NCBI GenBank assembly: GCA_003251795.1
Contig: QKEI01000161.1
Location: 1-35,238, forward strand
DNA length: 35,238 nucleotides
Direction: 5' to 3'
Source of the DNA: Candidatus Muproteobacteria bacterium
Lineage (GTDB): Bacteria; Pseudomonadota; Gammaproteobacteria; Acidiferrobacterales; SPGG2
A program made the position numbers and the translations under genes. Positions 16,272 through 23,900 of this stretch are shown here, piece after piece (positions within the stretch are counted from its first letter, which is position 1; every line of letters starts with the position of its first letter). The notes beneath the pieces were generated by a model that was given only the letters and a program-made list of their open reading frames with translations, did no database searches and had not been told where the DNA came from.

Positions 16272-17621
16272 ATGTACGAGGATGAACGAGGCCACCAAAT
16301 GACTACCGACAGCGCCGAGGCAGCAACGGCGGTGGATAAGACGATTCACAACTTTCTGCACTGGAAGGCCGATATTCTCCCGCATCTGAAAGTGGCGCTG
16401 AAGGCCGATCCGGATTTCGGCTTCGGACACGCCGTCAATGGTTTAATACTGCACGGCGCGCGCAATATAGGCTTTCGTCCAAAGATCGAGCATGCCCTGG
16501 CGGCGGCCAAGGCCGTCGAGTCCGGCATGACGCAACGCGAGCGTTTGTATATCAAGGCCCTGGAGCAGGCTGCCGTCGGAAAGATCGCCGACTCGGTTGC
16601 GGTGTACGAGACCATCCTTGCCCATTACCCTACCGATCTGCTCGCCCAACGGTTGAGCCAGATGGAGCTCTTCTGGATCGGCGAGATGAGATGGTCGGCG
16701 GAAATATCAGGTCGCGTGGCATCGCACTGGAACAAAGATGTGGCGAGCTATGGTGTCCATCTTTCTTGCCGCGCGTTCGACCTGGAAGAGACCCACCGCT
16801 TCGATGAGGCCGAACGGCTCGGCCGTCAGGCAGTCGAGATCGACCCGACGGACGTATGGGGGGCACATGCCGTGGCGCACGTGCTCATCATGCAAGGGCG
16901 TTACGACGAAGGCGTCGCTTGGCTGGACGGGCTCAAGCACAACTGGGCCGACGCAAACCAGATGGTGCTGCATCTGTGGTGGCATCGTTGCCTGTTTCAC
17001 CTGGAGCGCGGCGAGTTCGACGCGGTGCTCGACCTGTACGATTCTTGGGTGCGCAACCGCGAGCTGCCGTTGCTCAAGGCGATGCCCGATCTGTATATCG
17101 ACATGCAGAATGGTGCCTCCATGTTGCTCAGGTTAGAGCTGCGTGGGGTTGATGTCGGTAATCGTTGGGATGAGTTAGCAGAGCTAACGGTGAAGCGGCT
17201 GGAAGACCATACGAGTCCTTTCACCAGCGCCCACTTCGCTGTAATTCTCGCTGCCACCAGGCACTTCGACAAAGCCGAGCAGCTGCTACGTTCGATGCAC
17301 GAATTCGTACTGCATGACACGGGTACGCTCGGGCCACGCTTCGGTGTTGCGACGATCCCGGCGGCCGAGGCCGCCATCGCCCACCGCCGGGGGGAGCACC
17401 AACGCGTGGTCGACTTGTTGATGCCATCCCGACAAATGCTCTGGCAGATGGGTGGCAGCCACGCCCAGCGCGATCTGTTTTTCCTGTTACTAGCCGATTC
17501 GGCGCACAGGCTCGGTCGCCAAGACCTGGTCAGCATTGTTCTCGATGATATTGCCGCCGCCGGCTTTACTGACCCGGCCGGCCGCATCGGTTATCGACAA
17601 CCGGCGGCCAGCCTGCACTGA
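16272..17621 (+). CDS. TPR protein of the TTC38-like family
   Basis: The protein has 449 residues if translation starts at ATG 16272 (MYEDERGHQMTTDSAEAA), whose N-terminus matches the DR-x-G...T-S-x-x-A start of TTC38-like proteins. GTG 16227 and ATG 16239 upstream, or ATG 16299 (with GAGG seven bases before), are alternatives. Helical repeats fill the length. Recognisable blocks are ALKADPDFGFGHAVNGL, SGMTQRERLYIKALE, ILAHYPTDLLAQRL, VWGAHAVAHVLIMQGRYDEGVAWL, HLWWHRCLFHLERGEFDAVLDLYD and GGSHAQRDLFFLLLADSA near the end. No signal peptide or membrane segment is seen, so it is cytoplasmic. TTC38-like proteins have no established function. It is the first gene of an operon with the BtuF-like protein 20 bases downstream. 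Confidence 0.8.
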   Translation: MYEDERGHQMTTDSAEAATAVDKTIHNFLHWKADILPHLKVALKADPDFGFGHAVNGLILHGARNIGFRPKIEHALAAAKAVESGMTQRERLYIKALEQAAVGKIADSVAVYETILAHYPTDLLAQRLSQMELFWIGEMRWSAEISGRVASHWNKDVASYGVHLSCRAFDLEETHRFDEAERLGRQAVEIDPTDVWGAHAVAHVLIMQGRYDEGVAWLDGLKHNWADANQMVLHLWWHRCLFHLERGEFDAVLDLYDSWVRNRELPLLKAMPDLYIDMQNGASMLLRLELRGVDVGNRWDELAELTVKRLEDHTSPFTSAHFAVILAATRHFDKAEQLLRSMHEFVLHDTGTLGPRFGVATIPAAEAAIAHRRGEHQRVVDLLMPSRQMLWQMGGSHAQRDLFFLLLADSAHRLGRQDLVSIVLDDIAAAGFTDPAGRIGYRQPAASLH

Positions 17622-17641
17622 AACCCAGCGATTGCAGCGAC

Positions 17642-18439
17642 GTGACAGCACCGCAGCGCATCGTCTGCCTCACGGAGGAGACCGTCGAGACGCTCTATCT
17701 CTTGGGCGAGCAGCACCGTATCGTAGGCATCTCCGGCTTTACGGTACGCCCGCCGCAGGCGCGCAAGGAGAAACCCAAGGTATCTGCCTTTACGAGCGCG
17801 AAGATCGACAAGATCGTGGCGCTTGAGCCCGACTTGGTGCTCGCTTTCTCCGACTTGCAGGCTGACATTGTCGCCGCGCTGGTACGTGAAGGATTGGAAG
17901 TGCACGTCTTCAATCAGCGCTCTATCGAAGGCATCCTTGCTATGATCTTGCGCTTGGGGGCGATGGTCGGCGCCGCGACCAAGGCGGTGCAACTGGTGGA
18001 GCGGTATCGCTACGACATCGATGGTGTGCGCGCGCAGGCGGCACAATTACCACGGCGCCCGCGCGTGTACTTCGAGGAATGGGACGAACCTATGATTTCG
18101 GGCATCCGCTGGGTGTCCGAGCTGATCCGAGTTGCCGGCGGGGAAGATTGTTTCCCGGAGTTGGCGGCGCAGCCGTTAGCAAGGGGGCGCATCATCGCCG
18201 AGCCGCGCCAGGTAATCGATCGTCAGCCAGACATCATCATCGGCTCGTGGTGCGGCAAGCGCTTCCGTCGCGAACGGGTCGCAGCGCGCACGGGCTGGCA
18301 GCAAATACCGGCAGTGCGTCTCGGGCATCTGTACGAGATAAAATCGGCGGAAATTCTCCAACCTGGACCGGCCGCGCTCAGCGATGGGCTCGAGCGACTG
18401 CGTCGTATCATTTGGCAGTGGGCACAACAACCACAGTGA
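17642..18439 (+). CDS. BtuF-like (class III) ABC substrate-binding protein without signal peptide
   Basis: This 265-residue protein has a GTG start. It begins directly with the first strand of the fold (RIVCLTEETVETLYLLGEQHRIVGISGFTVRP), followed by KIDKIVALEPDLVLAFSDLQADIVAALVREGLEVHVF, a long linker helix, and the second lobe (RPRVYFEEWDEPMISGIRWVSELIRVAGGEDCF, RQPDIIIGSWCG, LYEIKSAEILQPGPAALSDGLERL). This is the periplasmic-binding-protein fold used for cobalamin, haem and siderophores. There is no signal peptide, and the upstream gene ends only 20 bases earlier, so a hidden leader is unlikely. No permease or ATPase gene is adjacent. A cytoplasmic role in cobalamin or metal-chelate binding is an inference. 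Confidence 0.8.
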   Translation: MTAPQRIVCLTEETVETLYLLGEQHRIVGISGFTVRPPQARKEKPKVSAFTSAKIDKIVALEPDLVLAFSDLQADIVAALVREGLEVHVFNQRSIEGILAMILRLGAMVGAATKAVQLVERYRYDIDGVRAQAAQLPRRPRVYFEEWDEPMISGIRWVSELIRVAGGEDCFPELAAQPLARGRIIAEPRQVIDRQPDIIIGSWCGKRFRRERVAARTGWQQIPAVRLGHLYEIKSAEILQPGPAALSDGLERLRRIIWQWAQQPQ

Positions 18440-18478
18440 CGCACGGCCGCCCCCATTCGAATCTGAGTCAGCGAGATC

Positions 18479-18895
18479 ATGTTCAGCGGTATTAGGCCCA
18501 AGGCCATATTGATAGGGATTGTCGCCGATATCGGCGCCACCTACCTGATCATGGCGGTACTCATGGTTTCGCTTGGCGCCGGGGCGCGGGATCTTTCCGA
18601 GGAAGAGGCGAGGCAGCTGATTGAAAGCGCCCTTCAGCAGCCATCCTATTTGCTGCTATCGGGCGCGTTGGGCTTGCTGGCGACGGCCTTAGGTGGTTTT
18701 GTCGCAGCAAAGGTGGCCACTGTCGCACCGCTCTTGAATGCCGCCTGTGTCGGCCTGTTCGACCTGATCCTCGGAATCCTGCTAGTTAGCGATGCCCCCC
18801 TATGGTTCAGCGCCATGGCATTATTGTTGACCCTGCCGGCAGCGATCATGGGGGGTGTGCTGTGGCGTCGAGCCGCGCCCGGGCAGTCCCGCTAA
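18479..18895 (+). CDS. small four-helix membrane protein, unknown function
   Basis: This 138-residue protein has four probable membrane segments at about 8-31, 56-77, 81-102 and 106-128 (for example LLLSGALGLLATALGGFVAAKVA and LNAACVGLFDLILGILLVSD). A short loop rich in acidic residues (DLSEEEARQLIESALQQ) follows the first segment. I do not recognise a named family. It begins 39 bases after the binding-protein gene on the same strand and may be the last gene of that operon. Confidence 0.65.
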   Translation: MFSGIRPKAILIGIVADIGATYLIMAVLMVSLGAGARDLSEEEARQLIESALQQPSYLLLSGALGLLATALGGFVAAKVATVAPLLNAACVGLFDLILGILLVSDAPLWFSAMALLLTLPAAIMGGVLWRRAAPGQSR

Positions 18896-18925
18896 CCGGA
18901 AACCCGGCGCTTGCGCACCGCGCAA

Positions 18926-18954
18926 GGGAATAAAACATCCTCAGCGGTGTTCAT
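18926..18954 (+). promoter_or_regulatory. candidate ECF-sigma promoter (GGGAATAAA ... GTTCAT)
   Basis: GGGAATAAA (18926-18934) resembles the GGAAT/GGAAC-type -35 of ECF sigma factors, and GTTCAT (18949-18954) sits at the right distance for a -10 (17 bases after GGGAAT). The pair lies about 46 bases before the gene at 19000 and upstream of an ECF sigma/anti-sigma pair, as expected for autoregulation. This is inference from spacing and resemblance only. Confidence 0.4.
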
Positions 18955-18999
18955 GACCGTGGTAGTTCCCTGTCACATCAACTGAGGAGGAGTAAAACG

Positions 19000-19278
19000 A
19001 TGAAACAATACCTTTTGGGCGGTCTTGTGGGTGTCCTGGTGCTGGCCGTAAACATGGTTTCGGCGCCGGCCTACGCGTTCCATTGCCCGGCACTGGTGAA
19101 GGAATGTCGCACCACGGCGGACATAGCCGCCAAGAAGGCCGGTACCGATCAGGATAAGATCGCGAAGGCGCGGAAAGATTGTGATGAGGCCGAAGCGCTG
19201 CACAAGGCCGGCAAGCACAAAGAGTCTGTGGAGAAGGCCGGTGAGGGCATTACCATGGCCGGCAAGGCTGTGAAGTAA
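19000..19278 (+). CDS. small exported helical protein, unknown function
   Basis: This 92-residue protein has a very strong ribosome site (GAGGAGGAG) before the ATG. Residues 1-26 form a signal peptide (MKQYLLGGLVGVLVLAVNMVS..., cleavage after APAYA). The mature part has about 66 residues, three cysteines (HCPALVKECR and DCDEAEALHKAG) and a lysine/alanine-rich helical pattern (KHKESVEKAGEGITMAGKAVK). I do not recognise a named family. The strong translation signal, ECF-type promoter candidate and position before the sigma gene suggest an abundant envelope protein that is a target of that sigma factor. Confidence 0.7.
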   Translation: MKQYLLGGLVGVLVLAVNMVSAPAYAFHCPALVKECRTTADIAAKKAGTDQDKIAKARKDCDEAEALHKAGKHKESVEKAGEGITMAGKAVK

Positions 19279-19437
19279 TAGTCAATTCCGTTCCTGCTTG
19301 TTTCGTCTTGCGGCCACGGGTGAAGATACGGATACCCGGCTATTTCGGGGGCTGTGTCAGCTCGCGGCTGCGAGGCGAAATTTCGGCAAGTCTGGCGGGT
19401 GCTGTGCCCCTGGGCTGCGCAACGGCAGGACGGAGGA

Positions 19438-19942
19438 GTGGAGAAACAACAGCGACTTATCATTGATCAGATCCCTGCACTCAGGCGTTATGCGCGCGCA
19501 TTGACAGGCGAACGCCACGCGGCCGATGAGCTTGTCCAGGACAGTCTCGAGCGGGCGTGGAGTCGCTTCCATCTCTGGCGGCCAGGGACTGATGTGCTGG
19601 CTGTTCACCATCATGCACAACCTCTATGCCAATGCCGTGCGCAAGGCCAAGCGTGCGCCGGCCTATGCTCCGTTGGCCGAGGTGGACCGCATGTCTCCCA
19701 TTCCGTCGAATGCGGAAGCCGGTATCGAGGTTTCTAACCTGATACAAGCGCTGGCCTCTTTGCCCGATGGCCAGAGAGAGGCGTTGCTGTTGGTTAGCTT
19801 AGAAGGCCTAACGTATGAACAGGTGTCGCAGGTATTAGACATACCGATTGGCACCGTCATGTCGCGGCTATCGCGCGCTCGCGAGCAACTGCGGCAGACC
19901 ATGTCAGGTGTCGGTGGCAAAGATGCTAAGAGGGCAAGGTGA
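19438..19942 (+). pseudogene. ECF RNA polymerase sigma factor, frameshifted
   Basis: Two overlapping frames together make one sigma-70 family protein. From GTG 19438 (AGG-rich site just upstream) frame one reads IPALRRYARALTG, AADELVQDSLERAW and FHLWRPGTD, which is sigma region 2. It then loses similarity. Frame two continues from about 19590 with WLFTIMHNLYANAVRKAKR (end of region 2) and ends with LASLPDGQREALLLVSLEGLTYEQVSQVLDIPIGTVMSRLSRAREQL, the region 4 helix-turn-helix. The change occurs at about 19587-19598 and shifts the frame by +1 (one extra base or two/five lost bases; intact relatives usually have about four residues between GTD/GSD and WLFTIMHN). It may be a true mutation or a sequence error. 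The gene overlaps the anti-sigma start by four bases (GTGA), indicating translational coupling. Confidence 0.8.
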
Positions 19943-20706
19943 CTAACGAGCACGATGCCGTTACTGAGTCAGATCTACACGCGTTCGTAGACGACTGTCT
20001 GCCGCCGCAGCGACGTGCTGAGGTGGAATCCTATCTTGCGGCGCATCCGCAAGAGGCGACGCGGTTGCAAGCTTACCGGGAACAGAGCGCCGCTCTGCAT
20101 GGTTTGTTTGACCCGGTGCTCGGCGAGGCGATTCCGACCGAGATGCTGCATGCGCCGCGCCGCTCGCCATGGCAACGGTGGCTGACTCACGGTATAGCTG
20201 CGGCCTTGTACGTCTTAGTGGGTATCGCCGGTGGCTGGTGGTTGCACGGTGTGCAATTGCGGGACGTCAATGTACCCGAGTCTCTCGTGAAACAGGCAGC
20301 GACCGCGCACGCGGTCTACACGCCCGAGAAGCGCCATCCTGTGGAAGTGACTTCCGATCAAGAAGCCCACCTCGTGAAGTGGCTTTCCAAACGCCTCGGT
20401 GCGCCGGTGCATGCGCCGAATTTGTCAGCGTTCGGCTATCAGCTCGTCGGCGGCCGGTTGCTGCCCGCTCCCAACGGTGCCGCCGCGCAGTTCATGTTTG
20501 AAGGTGCGCAGGGCAATCGGCTCACCCTCTACGTGGTTCAGAATGCCGCTGCTGGTGAGCCCACGGCGTTTCGCTTTGCTCGCAACGGCGACATCAGGCT
20601 TTTCTACTGGATCGAGGGACCGCTAGGGTACGCGCTGGTCGGCAAGCTTGAGCGCGCAGAGCTGCTCAAGATCGCTACCGCCGTCTATCACGATATCAGT
20701 CGCTAG
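19939..20706 (+). CDS. transmembrane anti-sigma factor
   Basis: This 255-residue protein has a GTG start overlapping the sigma stop by four bases. Residues 1-55 form an anti-sigma-like helical domain (SDLHAFVDDCLPPQRRAEVESYLAAHPQEATRLQAYREQ). The usual zinc ligands HxxxCxxC are not present: only H14 and C20 are near, and the CxxC site reads AAHP. One membrane segment lies at about 84-103 (HGIAAALYVLVGIAGGWWLHG). The roughly 150 residues after it should be periplasmic and include SAFGYQLVGGRLLP, AAAQFMFEGAQGNRLTLYV and IRLFYWIEGPLGYALVG, a pattern common in anti-sigma proteins of this type. It should hold the ECF sigma factor at the membrane until an envelope signal arrives. It is intact, whereas its sigma partner is frameshifted. 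Confidence 0.82.
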   Translation: MTNEHDAVTESDLHAFVDDCLPPQRRAEVESYLAAHPQEATRLQAYREQSAALHGLFDPVLGEAIPTEMLHAPRRSPWQRWLTHGIAAALYVLVGIAGGWWLHGVQLRDVNVPESLVKQAATAHAVYTPEKRHPVEVTSDQEAHLVKWLSKRLGAPVHAPNLSAFGYQLVGGRLLPAPNGAAAQFMFEGAQGNRLTLYVVQNAAAGEPTAFRFARNGDIRLFYWIEGPLGYALVGKLERAELLKIATAVYHDISR

Positions 20707-20736
20707 CAGTCGCCCTTTTCTCTGTTACAAAGCGCG

Positions 20737-21537
20737 TCAGTCGTTCTTGGGCGGTCCTGCCGCTTCGAGCATTTTCCGGTATTCGTCATACGATGGCGGG
20801 AACCCGCCGGTGTAGCTGAGCCAGTTGGTTACCGGGTAACGTGTGCCCGCCTTATGTGTCGCCTCGAGCCCTTCGAGGATCTCTTCCATCAGCGAGAACG
20901 GAAAACTGAAGGCTATTTCATGGTCCTGGACTTGCCCAAAGACGCGATCGCCGCTGCAGGGGATAATCATTTGCGGCTCTCCTTTGATCACTGGAGCGAT
21001 GGCAAGATCGGCGCAGTCGATGCGGCCACGGAACTCACTGTGCAACGTGCCGCCCCGTTTCCACAGGTAGGCTTGGCCGAGGCGCATGATCTGCGCACCG
21101 TTGCCGTAGATAACGATCGAATCAGGCGTATATGAAGCCCGGTTCAAAGGCCCGGTAACTACGCCTACATACTCACCCTCGGCAAAGCGCGGCACACTCT
21201 CTTCGCTGATGCGACCAGCACGCAGATTTTCCGTATAGAGATTAATGCAGAGATTGCCTTCCGCGTAGTGAGGCAGGCGCTTTTCGAGACCCAGCGCCAT
21301 GGCGCCAACGACACAACTACAATCCTCCCGCCCCAACGCCAGCACCCACCCGTAACGACGGGACACTGCGATCGCTTGGCAGGTGGTGAAACGATTGTTT
21401 AGATCCTTGGCGGGACGCTTCGCCCGTGCGGGCATCTCCTCCCAGCTGCGCAGGAACCGGACCGCGACCGGAAAGGTGTTGAGTCGTAGGTATTGATTGA
21501 GCTTCTCGTCGTATTCGCTTAGCTTCGCGGGTTCCAT
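20737..21537 (-). CDS. DUF169 family protein
   Basis: This 266-residue protein is recognised by the DUF169 layout: an N-terminal FPVAVRFL strand (22-29), a conserved cysteine region (C53 in TTCQAI; C73 and C75 in EDCSC; C97), TGPLNRASYTPDSIVIYGNGAQIMRL (128-152), and the C-terminal motif IIPCSGDRVFGQ with C194 plus C175 in RIDCADLA. The family is common in anaerobes and in metal- or cofactor-linked contexts, and its biochemical role is not established. The many conserved cysteines suggest metal or iron-sulfur binding, which is an inference. It is convergent with the anti-sigma gene and divergent from the glutaredoxin gene, and appears to stand alone. Confidence 0.8.
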   Translation of the reverse strand: MEPAKLSEYDEKLNQYLRLNTFPVAVRFLRSWEEMPARAKRPAKDLNNRFTTCQAIAVSRRYGWVLALGREDCSCVVGAMALGLEKRLPHYAEGNLCINLYTENLRAGRISEESVPRFAEGEYVGVVTGPLNRASYTPDSIVIYGNGAQIMRLGQAYLWKRGGTLHSEFRGRIDCADLAIAPVIKGEPQMIIPCSGDRVFGQVQDHEIAFSFPFSLMEEILEGLEATHKAGTRYPVTNWLSYTGGFPPSYDEYRKMLEAAGPPKND

Positions 21538-21654
21538 GGATACCTGACCTCGCTATCTATGCTCTTGCTACTACGTCGAAGGGTACAAGGCATTATACCC
21601 GCCACATCGGTGCTACGGAAAACGCACGGACCAAGCCGATGCTATGCTTCATTG

Positions 21655-22164
21655 ATGATCTGGACTTTATTGATGAGATTCGCCGCGCAGGCACGCCGTG
21701 CGGCCGACAGCATAGCAACCTTGATTGCCAGTATGCTGCTTGTCGGTGCCCTACTCGTCTGCGCTGAAGCACCCGCTAACCAGGTGTACCGGTGGCTGGA
21801 TGACACCGGCAAGGTACATTTCTCCGATCGACCGCCGGTGGGCGACAGTGCCGACGATATCGAAGTCAAGTCCTACAGGGGTAGCCCAGAAATATCCGCA
21901 GTCCCCGCAGAATCGGTCAGCGCCCAGGTAACTATGTTTACTACCAGCTGGTGCGGTTATTGCAAGCGGGCCCGCGCGTATCTCAACAAAATGGGGATAC
22001 CGTTCGTGGAATATGATGTGGAGCGCGACGAAATCGGTAAGCGGGAGTACAAGAAGCTCAACGGACGCGGTGTACCCGTGATTCTCGTCGGCAACCAGCG
22101 TATGAACGGTTTCAGCGCGCCGTCATTGGAGAAATTGTTGCGAAACGCCGGTTTGCTCAAATGA
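21655..22164 (+). CDS. DUF4124-glutaredoxin fusion protein
   Basis: From ATG 21655 the protein has 169 residues; ATG 21673 is equally possible and no clear ribosome site decides (an open frame extends back to 21559). Residues about 20-38 form a membrane or signal segment (ATLIASMLLVGALLVCAEA). A DUF4124 domain follows (NQVYRWLDDTGKVHFSDRPP, 42-61). Residues 90-169 are a glutaredoxin: MFTTSWCGYCKRARAYL with the redox pair C100/C103, then GIPFVEYDVERD, GRGVPVILVGNQRMNGFS and a final helix. It probably works in the periplasm or at the membrane as a thiol-disulfide or deglutathionylating enzyme. A DUF4124-glutaredoxin fusion is known in gammaproteobacteria and betaproteobacteria. It is convergent with the 2OG oxygenase. 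Confidence 0.85.
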   Translation: MIWTLLMRFAAQARRAADSIATLIASMLLVGALLVCAEAPANQVYRWLDDTGKVHFSDRPPVGDSADDIEVKSYRGSPEISAVPAESVSAQVTMFTTSWCGYCKRARAYLNKMGIPFVEYDVERDEIGKREYKKLNGRGVPVILVGNQRMNGFSAPSLEKLLRNAGLLK

Positions 22165-22213
22165 CGCGTTGCCAAGTTCGCCCCACGCTGTCACACCCTG
22201 CGAGAACGCCGAT

Positions 22214-22852
22214 CTATTGCTGCGGCAGATAACGGCTCGGCTGCTTGATAATTAGATTGAAGCTGATGCTGATACGCAGCTCCTGCGAGAGGTTCGGGTG
22301 CACAAAGTGCATCACGAACGCCGGCCACATGAGGATCGTGCCCGGGGTTGGTGAGACCGTGAACTCGGGCTCGACCTGGGGGTCATCCTTGATGGCGTTC
22401 ATGTTCACGGCGCTGCGCGGGTCGTAGAAGGTGATGCAACCCGGCCGCACATCGGCCCGATTTTGCAACGGTGCACGCGATTCCGGTACGCGTACATAAT
22501 AGGTACCGCTCAAGTAGGCGTGGGGATGGTTATGTGGGTCGTGATAGTCACCGAGGCGATTGACGTTCGCCCATGCTTGTAATGACCAGTCGATCGGATA
22601 ATCCATACCAGCGTGTTGGCAGTAATCGACGGCCGATTTGTGCACGCACTGGCGTAACCACTGGGCTGCCGGATTCTTGCTCGCCAGCAGATCTTCCCCG
22701 AGATAATCTGTCGTTAGGTTCTGATTCGCGGCCTCGCGCTCCAGTATCAGACGCTCAAGCTCAACATTGGCGTACTCGTGCCCTGGCAGTGTCCGCTGCA
22801 GGAACAACAGCGGCCACAGGAGGCGAAAACCGTCTTCAGCCTGCGTGTCCAT
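22214..22852 (-). CDS. 2OG-Fe(II) oxygenase family protein (TIGR02466-like)
   Basis: This 212-residue protein matches the pattern of the putative 2-oxoglutarate/Fe(II) oxygenases of the TIGR02466 type: SLQAWANVNRLGDYHDPHNHPHAYLSGTYYVRVPE (90-124), with candidate iron ligands among H104, H107, H109 and H111, then GCITFYDPR, and the distal part TPGTILMWPAFVMHFVHPN (169-187), with H182 or H185 as the second histidine and R193 in ELRISISFN as likely 2-oxoglutarate contact. Such enzymes hydroxylate proteins or small molecules, and the substrate of this family is unknown. It stands alone, convergent with the glutaredoxin gene and divergent from the metallo-beta-lactamase-fold gene. Confidence 0.8.
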   Translation of the reverse strand: MDTQAEDGFRLLWPLLFLQRTLPGHEYANVELERLILEREAANQNLTTDYLGEDLLASKNPAAQWLRQCVHKSAVDYCQHAGMDYPIDWSLQAWANVNRLGDYHDPHNHPHAYLSGTYYVRVPESRAPLQNRADVRPGCITFYDPRSAVNMNAIKDDPQVEPEFTVSPTPGTILMWPAFVMHFVHPNLSQELRISISFNLIIKQPSRYLPQQ

Positions 22853-22862
22853 AGCCCGTACT

Positions 22863-22868
22863 TTATAA
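22863..22868. promoter_or_regulatory. TATAAT element in the divergent gap
   Basis: TATAAT lies between the oxygenase start (22852) and the exported hydrolase start (23007). It is a perfect rightward -10 but lacks a clear -35; because TTATAA is self-complementary it could serve either direction. The rest of the 154-base gap shows only the ribosome site AGGGGGG before 23007. Confidence 0.3.
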
Positions 22869-23006
22869 TGCGCGCTTGCTACCCGCCATCCCTGAGGCGG
22901 CTTGGTCTATTCGGCTACCACTGTGCTGCTTCTTTGTGGTGCATTATGCTCGTATGCTTTTTGGTATTATCGGTTGGGTTTGCTTGTCCGCAGGGGGGCT
23001 CTGTTC

Positions 23007-23873
23007 GTGAGGATAACGTCAAATAAAGTCATCGCTGGGTTGTTTGCGTTAGTCGGTATGGGTATCGGCGTATCAGCGATTGCGCAGCAAGACGCGAAGC
23101 GCAGCATCAGTAATATCAGGGGTGATCTGTACAGATTTCAAAACAACTTCCACTATTCCGTTTTTCTTGTGACATCTGAGGGCATCATCACCACTGATCC
23201 GATCGATGCCAATGCTGCCCGCTGGCTCAAGGCCGAGCTGAAAAAGCGCTTTAACAAGCCGGTAAGGTACCTCATCTATAGCCATGATCACCGGGATCAC
23301 AGCTCGGGAGGTGAGGTGTTTGCTGACACGGCCACCGTCATTGCTCATGACAAGGCGAAGGCGACGATTCTCGGCGAGAAGCGACCGACAGCCGTGCCGA
23401 ATATCACGTTTTCCGATCGTCTCACCATCGAGCTCGGGGGCAAAGTGGTGGAGCTCATTTATGTGGGCCGGGGTCATTCCGACAACTTGATCGCCTTGCA
23501 CTTCCCGGCGGAACGGGCGGTTTACGCGGTCGATTTCGTCTCGGTGAAGAGCTTGCCGTACATGAACCTTTCGGACTCGTACTTTCCGGATTGGATAAAT
23601 GCGATCAAAGTAGTGGAAGCGATCGACTTCGACATCCTAGTTCCCGGCCACGGAGCCGTGGGCGTCAAAGCAGATGCCAGCGATCATCGCGCTTACATGG
23701 AAGACGTCTACGATGCCGTACTGGCAGCTGCCCGCGCCGGCAAAAGTCTTGACGAGATGAAACAAAGCATCAAGCTCGAGCGGTACAAGGACTGGGCGCA
23801 TTATGAAGAATGGCGGTCGCTCAACATCGAAGGTGTCTATCAGCGTATTAGCCTACAGCGACGCGGCAATTGA
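23007..23873 (+). CDS. exported metallo-beta-lactamase-fold hydrolase
   Basis: GTG at 23007 is preferred because AGGGGGG lies about nine bases upstream and the product then begins with a clean signal peptide (MRITSNKVIAGLFALVGMGIG..., cleavage after AIA-Q near 27). An upstream TTG at 22902 would add 35 odd residues. The 288-residue protein has the metal motif SHDHRDHSSG (H93, H95, D97, H98), H157 in GRGHSDN, D176 in YAVDF and H215 in VPGHGAVG, so both metal sites of the fold are complete. It should be a periplasmic hydrolase of the class containing quinoprotein-relay-associated and lactamase-like members. No substrate is predictable and no resistance role should be assumed. The DUF423 gene follows 27 bases later. 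Confidence 0.85.
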   Translation: MRITSNKVIAGLFALVGMGIGVSAIAQQDAKRSISNIRGDLYRFQNNFHYSVFLVTSEGIITTDPIDANAARWLKAELKKRFNKPVRYLIYSHDHRDHSSGGEVFADTATVIAHDKAKATILGEKRPTAVPNITFSDRLTIELGGKVVELIYVGRGHSDNLIALHFPAERAVYAVDFVSVKSLPYMNLSDSYFPDWINAIKVVEAIDFDILVPGHGAVGVKADASDHRAYMEDVYDAVLAAARAGKSLDEMKQSIKLERYKDWAHYEEWRSLNIEGVYQRISLQRRGN

Positions 23874-23900
23874 TGACCGTCCACGGAGCTGCGTTCAGAC

